Source: Bacillota bacterium | GTDB lineage: Bacteria; Bacillota_C; Negativicutes; Sporomusales; Sporomusaceae | DNA length: 6,054 nt | Direction: 5' to 3' | Assembly: GCA_023441125.1 (NCBI GenBank) | Contig: JAEZQV010000483.1 | Coordinates: 1-6,054, forward strand | Shown: positions 1 to 5,111 of the stretch, piece by piece | Position numbering within the stretch: position 1 is the stretch's first letter | Layout of the letters: each line of letters begins with the position of its first letter | Position numbers and translations under genes: made by a program | The notes under the pieces: generated by a model | The model's input: the letters and a program-made list of their open reading frames with translations, nothing else | Database searches by the model: none | Told to the model about the DNA's origin: nothing

Positions 1-494
1 TTGTGCAGATGATAACATCCATGCCGGAACTCAGTCATATTGCCAACCAAAGCTGGGTATTAATCGGCTTGTCGGCTGCCTTATCAACTTATTTCTGGGC
101 GCAAATTGCCCGAAAGACAAGTATAAAAGCGAGCCTGAGGCTGGCTTACGGGCTGCAGGCCCTGGGAATTCTTCTGCCGGTTGCAATTCCCAGTCAAAGT
201 AGTGCTCTGGCCGGAGGTGTATTGTTTGGCGGGACCTTTATGGGGATAACCAGCCTGACAATTACCCTGGCCTCGCAAATGAGACCAGCGGCCCAAAGGC
301 AGGCGATCGGCGAACTGACAACGGTATATGCTTTAGGTCAGATTATAGGCCCTATTGTGGCGGCGTATCTGCAAAAGAGTTTCAGCATCTCGGCTCCCAG
401 TCTCTTTGCGGTTATGATTTTATTATTTGCTTTGTTGTCCCTGATGACACTGAAAAATCACAGGAAAGGTGGTGATGCCGCATGCCGTATGTAA
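1..494 (+). CDS. MFS transporter, YbfB/YjiJ-like, C-terminal part (5' end outside window)
   Basis: The reading frame is open from base 3 to the TAA at 492-494, and the gene begins upstream of the window; the GTG at base 3 is probably internal. The visible 163 residues hold about five hydrophobic helices (roughly 17-36, 43-62, 67-89, 101-123 and 131-150, counted from base 3), followed by a short basic tail. That matches helices 8-12 of a 12-helix major facilitator. The small-residue-rich stretches GGVLFGGTFMG and ALGQIIGPIVAAYL resemble the C-terminal half of the YbfB/YjiJ (MFS_4) family, whose substrates are mostly unknown. It would sit in the inner membrane and export or import a small solute. 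Its last 13 nt overlap the tautomerase gene, so the two are probably translationally coupled. The transporter fold is well supported; the subfamily is recognised by eye and is less certain. Confidence 0.82.
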   Translation, partial: VQMITSMPELSHIANQSWVLIGLSAALSTYFWAQIARKTSIKASLRLAYGLQALGILLPVAIPSQSSALAGGVLFGGTFMGITSLTITLASQMRPAAQRQAIGELTTVYALGQIIGPIVAAYLQKSFSISAPSLFAVMILLFALLSLMTLKNHRKGGDAACRM

Positions 495-682
495 ACATAG
501 GTATTACCAAAGAAGGAGCTACACCGGAACAAAAGGCCCTGTTGATCAAGGGGGCTACGCAACTGCTTGCAGACGTGCTGGGAAAAAATCCCAAGACAAC
601 CGTTGTTGTAATTGATGAGGTGGATACCGATAACTGGGGCATAGGCGGAGAAACGGTTACTTTTCTGAGAAAAAACAGATAG
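482..682 (+). CDS. 4-oxalocrotonate tautomerase family protein, DmpI-like
   Basis: This is a 66-codon gene starting with ATG-CCG, so removal of the initiator Met exposes the N-terminal proline that is the catalytic base of this superfamily. AAAGGTGG at 466-472 lies about 9 nt before the start. The length (65 residues after Met removal), the PEQKALLIKGAT helix and the WGIGGE segment near residue 51 are typical of small tautomerases that assemble as hexamers and move protons on enol/keto acids. Compared with Pseudomonas 4-OT, as recalled, there is one extra residue in the first loop; Arg11 aligns with Ala and Arg39 with Val, while Phe50 aligns with Trp. The IDEVD...GGE pattern resembles the Helicobacter HP0924/DmpI subgroup. 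It overlaps the MFS gene by 13 nt. The family is secure; the substrate is unknown, and it need not be an aromatic-catabolism enzyme. Confidence 0.9.
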   Translation: MPYVNIGITKEGATPEQKALLIKGATQLLADVLGKNPKTTVVVIDEVDTDNWGIGGETVTFLRKNR

Positions 683-727
683 TAGTTGTAAGGCAGTAAT
701 TTCTCACGAAAGGCCGCAGATCAGCAA

Positions 728-747
728 CAGATACCGAATAGTATCTG
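728..747 (+). other. Small perfect hairpin downstream of the tautomerase gene
   Basis: CAGATAC (728-734) and GTATCTG (741-747) form a 7-bp stem around the loop CGAATA. It lies about 45 nt after the tautomerase stop and 18 nt before the main terminator. No U-run follows, so it is not itself an intrinsic terminator. It may stabilise the 3' end of the transcript. I could not match the surrounding 683-765 region to any riboswitch class I know. Confidence 0.4.
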
Positions 748-765
748 GACGAGGAACAATGCAGG

Positions 766-801
766 AAATAACCCCGCGGAAATAAAGCCGCAGGGTTATT
801 T
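766..801 (+). terminator. Intrinsic terminator after the MFS-tautomerase operon
   Basis: AAATAACCC (766-774) pairs perfectly with GGGTTATTT (793-801). The stem continues past one C/A mismatch with GCGG (776-779) pairing CCGC (788-791), around an 8-nt A-rich loop. The descending arm ends in TTATTTC, giving a modest U-tract. The ascending arm begins with AAATAA, so it could act in both directions. It separates the upstream operon from the glycosylase gene. Confidence 0.85.
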
Positions 802-889
802 CATATATAGAAACAGGGGGGAGAGAGATGTGTTTTGACAAGGGAAAAATAGTCATGCCTTAAAAAATTAAAGATATCCGGGTGAGTTG

Positions 890-898
890 TGATAAAAT
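890..898 (+). promoter_or_regulatory. Candidate extended -10 promoter for mpg
   Basis: TGATAAAAT (890-898) fits the extended -10 form TGn plus a hexamer with five of six matches to TATAAT. Transcription would start near 905, leaving a leader of about 40 nt with GAGAGGAG (928-935) about 9 nt before the ATG at 945. There is no good -35 at the usual distance, which extended -10 promoters tolerate. A perfect TTGACA at 835-840 has only a poor -10 partner (TTAAAA, 19-bp spacer), so it is the weaker option. Confidence 0.4.
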
Positions 899-944
899 TA
901 AGAGGCCAATCAATAAGCGCTGATCTTGAGAGGAGCAGTATAAG

Positions 945-1556
945 ATGAAAATAACAGACAGGGAATTTTATAATAGAGATTCATTAATAGTCGCCCAAGA
1001 ACTCCTGGGAAAGGTGCTTGTTCACGAGATAAACGGTCAAAAGGTGGCCGCAAAAATTGTGGAAGCCGAAGCCTATATGGGAGTTACCGATAAGGCGGCT
1101 CATTCCTATGGCGGCAAAAGGACGCCAAGAGTCGAGGTAATGTACGGAGGCCCGGGCTTTGCTTACGTGTTCCTGGTCTACGGCATGTACTATTGCTTTA
1201 ATATTGTCACCAGGGAAGCGGGAAATCCGCAGGCTGTGCTGCTAAGGGCCGTAGAACCGGCAGGCGGGCTTGAGCTGATCGCGCAAAACAGGTTTAACAA
1301 GGCCTATGCCGAGCTGACAAAAAATCAGATAAAAAACCTGACTAACGGCCCGGGCAAACTCTGCAAAGCCCTGGCAATTGATAAAAGCCTGAATGGAGCG
1401 GATTTGTGCGGCGACAGGCTGTATGTAGCCACAGGCGACAAGGAAAAATTCAATATTATCGCTGCCAAGCGCGTAGGCATTGATTATGCTGAGGAAGCCA
1501 AGGAGCACCCCTGGCGGTTTTATATCGAAGATAATCCTTGTGTTTCCGTAAAGTAA
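945..1556 (+). CDS. mpg: 3-methyladenine DNA glycosylase (AAG/MPG family)
   Basis: This 203-residue cytosolic enzyme is a monofunctional DNA glycosylase that removes alkylated and deaminated purines such as 3-methyladenine and hypoxanthine, starting base excision repair. The length is normal for bacterial members. Active-site residues can be placed against human AAG from memory. EAEAY (40-44) supplies the catalytic Glu42 (human Glu125) and Tyr44 (Tyr127), and His53 in AAHS matches His136. Human Tyr159 is Phe76 here. The YGMYYCFN segment (79-86) holds the intercalating Tyr79 and Asn86, and Arg101 in LLRAVEP matches Arg182. NGPGKLCKALAI (134-145) is the usual C-terminal signature. A good Shine-Dalgarno precedes the ATG. 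The gene stands alone between a terminator and a convergent regulator, so it is probably a single-gene unit with no functional tie to its neighbours. Confidence 0.96.
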   Translation: MKITDREFYNRDSLIVAQELLGKVLVHEINGQKVAAKIVEAEAYMGVTDKAAHSYGGKRTPRVEVMYGGPGFAYVFLVYGMYYCFNIVTREAGNPQAVLLRAVEPAGGLELIAQNRFNKAYAELTKNQIKNLTNGPGKLCKALAIDKSLNGADLCGDRLYVATGDKEKFNIIAAKRVGIDYAEEAKEHPWRFYIEDNPCVSVK

Positions 1557-1582
1557 CTGCAGGAAACATCAGTGGATTGTAA

Positions 1583-1675
1583 AGCTTAGGAGGGCAGACG
1601 CAGGCCATGAGTTAAAACATTATCCCTGTCCCCGCGTTATCATACCTGTCCCCCTGTCTTAAGCCCTCTTTAGCT
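1583..1675. repeat. Long imperfect inverted repeat between convergent genes
   Basis: AGCTTAGGAGGGC (1583-1595) is inverted at GCCCTCTTTAGCT (1663-1675), with 11 Watson-Crick pairs, one G-T wobble and one mismatch. Pairing can continue inward, after a TAA bulge, with AGAC (1596-1599) to GTCT (1656-1659) and AGG (1602-1604) to CCT (1653-1655). The right arm covers the last codon and the stop of the DeoR gene. It may serve as a rho-independent or processing structure for the two converging transcripts. It could also be the remnant of a small palindromic repeat element. No clear U-tract favours simple termination. Confidence 0.5.
1625..1653. repeat. Direct repeat of CCTGTCCCC, 20 bp apart
   Basis: CCTGTCCCC occurs at 1625-1633 and again at 1645-1653, with starts exactly 20 bp apart. 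A partial third copy, CCCTGTC, follows at 1652-1658. The motif sits in the loop of the surrounding inverted repeat. GGGGACAGG-like words recur in many bacterial intergenic regions, sometimes near REP-associated tyrosine transposases, but no transposase gene is visible here. Confidence 0.55.
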
Positions 1676-2434
1676 GTCGGCCAGGATAAGTCTGGTGGCG
1701 CATTTCTTAAAGCTATTTGCTGTATTTTTGCTAAGGTTGGCGTCGGTGATGATGTAGTCAATTTTGTTCAGGCCGGCGATACTGATGGTGACGTCTTTGT
1801 CGAATTTGCTGCTGTCCGCCGCCACAAACACTTCCTTGGACCGTTCAATGATCATTTTGCGGGTCACGGCTTCCTGCATATTGAAATCGGAAACGCCGTT
1901 TTCGACCGTGATGCCGCTGGCGCAAATAAAGCTTTTCTGGATGTTGAGCTGGGAAAAGTTAAAGATGTAGTCGTAGCTGACGACTGAGCGCTCACTATGC
2001 CGGATCTTGCCGCCGATAATAATAATTTCAAAGTCGGTAGCCATTAATTCATTGATGACCGGAATGGAATTGGTGATGATGGTGAGATTTTTCTTATGGG
2101 TGAGATGTTTGGCGATATGGTAGGTGGTGGTGCCGCTGTCGATAAAGATGCAGTTGCCGTCATGAATAAACTCACAGCATTTTTTGCCGATGGCTTCTTT
2201 TTGCACCAACTGGTCGATCATTCTGCTTTCCATGGCCGGCTCATAGAAGGTGGCTTCTTTGATCTTGGCGCCGCCGTATATTTTCTGAAGGGCGCCCTGC
2301 TTTTCCAGAATGGACAAATCACGGCGCACCGTTTCGATGGATATATCGAAGGTATTCATTAATTCCGGAATGGTAACAACCTCTTTGGTGGTTGCCAGCT
2401 CCAGGATTTTTTTTTGTCGTTCGCTTGGTAGCAT
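1670..2434 (-). CDS. DeoR/GlpR-family transcriptional regulator
   Basis: This is a 254-residue DNA-binding repressor of the DeoR family. The N-terminal winged helix-turn-helix occupies about residues 5-57 (RQKKILELA, then IPELMNTFDIS), with the recognition helix around SIETVRRDLSILE (32-44). The C-terminal DeoRC domain binds a phosphorylated small molecule in most studied members. Its landmarks are DSGTTT (99-104), ITNS (120-123), GGK (141-143), DSSKF (207-211, with the usual Lys) and ITD (229-231). The frame is open to an ATG at 2512, but I chose the ATG at 2434. AGGGAG lies 6 nt upstream (plus-strand 2441-2446), the protein then has the family's normal length, and the best promoter -10 overlaps the upstream ATG. 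The gene is divergent from the ABC importer operon and most likely represses it, and perhaps itself. Confidence 0.92.
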   Translation of the reverse strand: MLPSERQKKILELATTKEVVTIPELMNTFDISIETVRRDLSILEKQGALQKIYGGAKIKEATFYEPAMESRMIDQLVQKEAIGKKCCEFIHDGNCIFIDSGTTTYHIAKHLTHKKNLTIITNSIPVINELMATDFEIIIIGGKIRHSERSVVSYDYIFNFSQLNIQKSFICASGITVENGVSDFNMQEAVTRKMIIERSKEVFVAADSSKFDKDVTISIAGLNKIDYIITDANLSKNTANSFKKCATRLILADS

Positions 2435-2440
2435 GCCTGT

Positions 2441-2446
2441 CTCCCT
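2441..2446 (-). promoter_or_regulatory. Ribosome binding site deciding the DeoR-family start
   Basis: On the minus strand AGGGAG lies 6 nt before the ATG at 2434. The alternative ATG at 2512 would add 26 residues unlike the usual DeoR N-terminus and has no room for a leader behind the predicted promoter. Confidence 0.7.
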
Positions 2447-2510
2447 GCGGCTCGCTGCAGCCTTTGTTTTTTCAAGTATAGCGTACAGCCTGACAATATT
2501 CAAGGCTAAC

Positions 2511-2537
2511 ATTTTAAATATATCAAGATAGTGTCAA
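2511..2537 (-). promoter_or_regulatory. Candidate promoter of the DeoR-family gene
   Basis: On the minus strand a perfect TTGACA (2537-2532) is followed 15 bp later by TAAAAT (2516-2511), five of six matches to the -10 consensus. Transcription would begin near 2504, giving a leader of about 70 nt before the ATG at 2434. The -35 lies within the short palindrome ATAGT-GTCA-ACTAT (2528-2541) and is adjacent to the GTTAATAATA repeats, so a repressor bound there could block it. The 15-bp spacer is short of the usual 17. Confidence 0.5.
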
Positions 2538-2542
2538 CTATT

Positions 2543-2580
2543 GTTAATAATATAGTCATAAGTTAATAATAAATTAGTCA
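2543..2580. repeat. Tandem direct repeat in the divergent promoter region, possible operator
   Basis: GTTAATAATA (2543-2552) followed by AGTCA (2554-2558) recurs as GTTAATAATA (2562-2571) followed by AGTCA (2576-2580). The cores are 19 bp apart, close to two helical turns. The pair lies between the regulator's -35 and the start of the importer leader, in a strongly AT-rich stretch. DeoR-family proteins often bind repeated AT-rich half-sites, so this is a reasonable operator candidate. A chance repeat in low-complexity AT DNA cannot be excluded. Confidence 0.5.
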
Positions 2581-2616
2581 AAAATGCGGATGCCTTAATG
2601 ATTTCATAACATGTTC

Positions 2617-2648
2617 TTAACAATAACCGGGCGCGGGCGGTGTATAGT
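2617..2648 (+). promoter_or_regulatory. Weak candidate promoter of the ABC importer operon
   Basis: TTAACA (2617-2622) resembles a -35 and TATAGT (2643-2648) a -10, each with five of six matches. The 20-bp spacer is too long for a strong unassisted promoter and contains CGGGCG twice in tandem (2628-2639). Transcription would start near 2655, about 43 nt before the TTG start. The placement is tentative; the AT-rich stretch at 2541-2570 offers poorer alternatives. Confidence 0.3.
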
Positions 2649-2683
2649 AAAGATAAACCGGGCCGCAAACAAAGGCTGGTTGT

Positions 2684-2689
2684 GGGAGG
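2684..2689 (+). promoter_or_regulatory. Ribosome binding site for a TTG start
   Basis: GGGAGG lies 8 nt before the TTG at 2698. It decides the start of the ABC ATPase gene, because the in-frame ATG at 2611 lies within the likely promoter, has no comparable site, and would add 29 residues unlike the family. Confidence 0.75.
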
Positions 2690-2697
2690 TTAGTACT

Positions 2698-3450
2698 TTG
2701 CTGGAATTGCAAAACGTGCATAAGCAGTTTGCCGGAAAAGTTGTTTTGGACGGCATTGATCTTACGATTGCCGACGGTGAAATTGTTTCGATGCTGGGAC
2801 CCAGCGGCAGCGGCAAAACGACGCTGCTCAATATTATCCTGGGTTTGACGCCGCCGGACAGCGGCGCCCTTATCTATAACGGCCGGGACATAACCCGGGT
2901 ATCCATGAAGGAACGGGGCTTTAATATTGTGTTTCAGGATTATGCGCTGTTTCCCAACCTGAATGCCTATAAAAATATTGTCTACGGTTTGAAAAACAAG
3001 CCGGGCCTGCTTAGTCCGGCGGAGCTGGACGGGATTATCGATTTTCTGGAGTTAAGACCGCATTTGACAAAGTCGGTGGAGCAGCTCTCCGGCGGCCAAA
3101 AACAGCGGGTGGCGCTGGCCCGGACGCTGGCCACCAAGCCGGGCATCCTGCTGCTGGATGAACCGTTAAGCGCGCTGGATGGCGTCATCAAGGAAACCAT
3201 TAAGGCCCGGATTAAAGCGCTGACCAAAAAGTACAACCTGACCTGCATCATCGTTACCCATGACCCGGAAGAGGCGCTGACCATGTCGGACCGGGTGCTG
3301 ATTATTGATCAGGGCAAGGTGTCCCAGTTCGGGACTCCCCGGCAGGTTATCCACCAGCCCGGCAACAGTTTTATTGAAGAGTTTATCTTACGCCAGCTGC
3401 GCATCAAGCGGGACAATATTTTTCAGTTGTTTGAAGGATGTCATGTTTAA
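2698..3450 (+). CDS. ABC transporter ATP-binding protein (iron(III)/2-aminoethylphosphonate importer type)
   Basis: This 250-residue cytoplasmic ATPase powers import through the downstream permease. With the TTG start at 2698 the protein begins LELQNVHKQF, the normal start of such subunits. It carries all the nucleotide-binding motifs: Walker A GPSGSGKT (34-41), Q-loop VFQDYALFPN with Gln80, signature LSGGQ (130-134), Walker B ILLLDE (150-155), D-loop SALD (158-161) and His188 in the H-loop THD. The tail after about residue 215 is short, without the long C-terminal regulatory domain of MalK-like proteins. The family resembles FbpC/PotA/PhnT, and sequence alone does not fix the substrate. The gene ends 8 nt inside the permease gene, so the two are co-translated. 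It heads an operon divergent from a DeoR-family regulator. Confidence 0.95.
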   Translation: MLELQNVHKQFAGKVVLDGIDLTIADGEIVSMLGPSGSGKTTLLNIILGLTPPDSGALIYNGRDITRVSMKERGFNIVFQDYALFPNLNAYKNIVYGLKNKPGLLSPAELDGIIDFLELRPHLTKSVEQLSGGQKQRVALARTLATKPGILLLDEPLSALDGVIKETIKARIKALTKKYNLTCIIVTHDPEEALTMSDRVLIIDQGKVSQFGTPRQVIHQPGNSFIEEFILRQLRIKRDNIFQLFEGCHV

Positions 3451-5077
3451 AGAGAAACGGGAAATCCAGTTTATTTACGGCGTGGTCGCCGTATTCTTCC
3501 TGGCCTTTCTGCTAACCCCGCTGGTTACCCTGCTCCTGCAGTCCTTTCAGACCGGACAGGGTATCGGGCTGGCCAATTACCGGGCGGTTACCGGCGATAA
3601 GGATTTTGTGGTTGCGCTCCAAAACAGTGTCCTTATTTCCGCGGTGACGGCGCTCATTACCACCGTACTGGCCTTTCTGCTGGCTTATGCCGTCAATTGC
3701 ACCCATATTGCCAGGCCGCTGAAAGCCGCCATCCGAACGGGCATCCTGCTGCCTATGCTTTTGCCGACGATTACCTATGGTTTTGCTATCATTTATTCGT
3801 TTGGAAAACAGGGATTACTCACCAAATGGTTTGGCGGGGAGCTGTTTACCATTTACGGTTTTAACGGGCTGCTGATCGGCTATGTTATTTATACCCTGCC
3901 GCCGGCGTTTCTGCTCCTCGATAACTCCTTTAAATACATTGACAAGAAGTTTATGATTGTTGCCGAACTAATGGGGGACGGCTTTCTGCGGAGCTTCCTC
4001 AACACGGTGGTCCGGCCGCTCATCGGCACACTGGGCGGGGCACTGGCGATCACATTTATCTTAACGTTCACCGATTTCGGCATCCCGGCTTCCGTGGGCG
4101 GCACCTACAGTGTCATTGCCACGCAGCTGTATCAGGTAATGCTGGGCGCGCTGCCCAATTTCAATAATGGTTCGGCCATTGCCATGCTGATGCTGTCGCC
4201 AGCGGTAATCGGCGTACTGTTTCTTACTTATCTGGAGCGCTTTAACTTCCACTACAATAAAACTTCGGTTAGCGATGTGACCAAAAACAAACTGCGGGAC
4301 AGGCTGCTGCTGGTGGCTTCGCTGGCTATGGTGGCGGCCATCGTGCTGATTTTTCTGGTCATGTTCATTACGCCGTTTGTCACTAACTTTCCCTATGATA
4401 TGAGTTTTACCACCGGTTTTTTCCGGAACACCCTGTTTTCCCGGCCGCTAGCGGACGCCTACCAAAACTCGCTGTTGACGGCGCTGGGGACGGCGGTGGC
4501 CGGAACCATTCTGGCCTACGGCGCAGCCGTCATCAATGTGCGTACCCGGTTACGCAAGCCGGCTAAAGTCAGTATTGATTTTTGCTCGATGCTGACCAAT
4601 ACCGTACCGGGCATGGTCCTGGGCCTGGCCTATCTCTTCCTGTTTAAGGGCAGCGACTTCAAAGGGTCGTTCGCCATCCTCGTGATCTGCAATATTGTCC
4701 ATTTCTTTACGACGCCGTATCTGATGGCAAAGCACTCCCTGGCCAAAATGAGTCCGGCCTGGGAGATTACCGGGGAACTGATGGGCGATACCTGGTTCAA
4801 GACCATCGTGCGGGTGATTATCCCCAACTCGTTTTCGACGCTGGTGGAAATGTTCAGTTACTATTTCATCAACGCCATGGTTACCATCAGCGCGATCATT
4901 TTCCTGGTCAGCGCCCAAACGGCGGTGGTTACCAGCAAGATCAAAGAGCTGCAGCATTTTGCCAGTTTTAACGAGATCTTTGTGCTGTCCATCCTGATTT
5001 TTCTGACCAACTTAGGTGTCAAGACCGGCAGCGATGCCGTCAGTAAAAAGCTAACATTCACCCAACCGCGTGAGTGA
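3443..5077 (+). CDS. ABC transporter permease, fused two-domain type (FbpB/PhnU2-like)
   Basis: This 544-residue inner-membrane protein contains two binding-protein-dependent permease domains in one chain, so a single copy provides both halves of the channel. Domain 1 begins with a helix at about 10-32. Its EAA-type coupling loop is AELMGDGFLRSF (174-185), followed by a helix and the FTDFGIP stretch. Domain 2 begins with a helix at about 288-311 and repeats the loop as GELMGDTWFKTI (444-455), followed by RVIIPNS. The shared ELMGD in both loops suggests an internal duplication. The fused layout and FTDFGIP are typical of iron(III) and 2-aminoethylphosphonate-type importers. The ATG at 3443 was chosen because AAGGA (3434-3438) precedes it and the upstream open frame (from 3305) is only the ATPase gene read out of frame. 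It overlaps the ATPase gene by 8 nt and precedes the binding-protein gene by 34 nt. Confidence 0.93.
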   Translation: MFKEKREIQFIYGVVAVFFLAFLLTPLVTLLLQSFQTGQGIGLANYRAVTGDKDFVVALQNSVLISAVTALITTVLAFLLAYAVNCTHIARPLKAAIRTGILLPMLLPTITYGFAIIYSFGKQGLLTKWFGGELFTIYGFNGLLIGYVIYTLPPAFLLLDNSFKYIDKKFMIVAELMGDGFLRSFLNTVVRPLIGTLGGALAITFILTFTDFGIPASVGGTYSVIATQLYQVMLGALPNFNNGSAIAMLMLSPAVIGVLFLTYLERFNFHYNKTSVSDVTKNKLRDRLLLVASLAMVAAIVLIFLVMFITPFVTNFPYDMSFTTGFFRNTLFSRPLADAYQNSLLTALGTAVAGTILAYGAAVINVRTRLRKPAKVSIDFCSMLTNTVPGMVLGLAYLFLFKGSDFKGSFAILVICNIVHFFTTPYLMAKHSLAKMSPAWEITGELMGDTWFKTIVRVIIPNSFSTLVEMFSYYFINAMVTISAIIFLVSAQTAVVTSKIKELQHFASFNEIFVLSILIFLTNLGVKTGSDAVSKKLTFTQPRE

Positions 5078-5111
5078 AATTATAAAAATACAGGTAGGGA
5101 GAGATGTCACT

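Noticed and set aside
683..801. Riboswitch or T-box leader for mpg
   Set aside because: I found none of the conserved cores of the classes I know, and the terminator is better explained as the end of the upstream operon.
835..865. TTGACA promoter upstream of mpg
   Set aside because: The -35 is perfect but no acceptable -10 lies 16-18 bp downstream; the extended -10 at 890-898 is better.
2435..2512. N-terminal extension of the DeoR-family protein from the ATG at 2512
   Set aside because: The extension is unlike the family, the likely -10 box overlaps that ATG, and the ATG at 2434 has AGGGAG at good spacing.
2611..2697. Upstream ATG start for the ABC ATPase
   Set aside because: It lies in the probable promoter, lacks a ribosome binding site and adds 29 non-homologous residues; the TTG at 2698 follows GGGAGG.
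3305..3442. Upstream extension of the permease frame
   Set aside because: The added 46 residues are the ATPase gene read out of frame; the transmembrane protein begins naturally with MFKEKRE at 3443.
4550..4957. Minus-strand open frame of 135 codons
   Set aside because: It is antisense to conserved permease sequence and has the His/Asp/Arg-rich composition expected of the reverse complement of membrane-protein codons.
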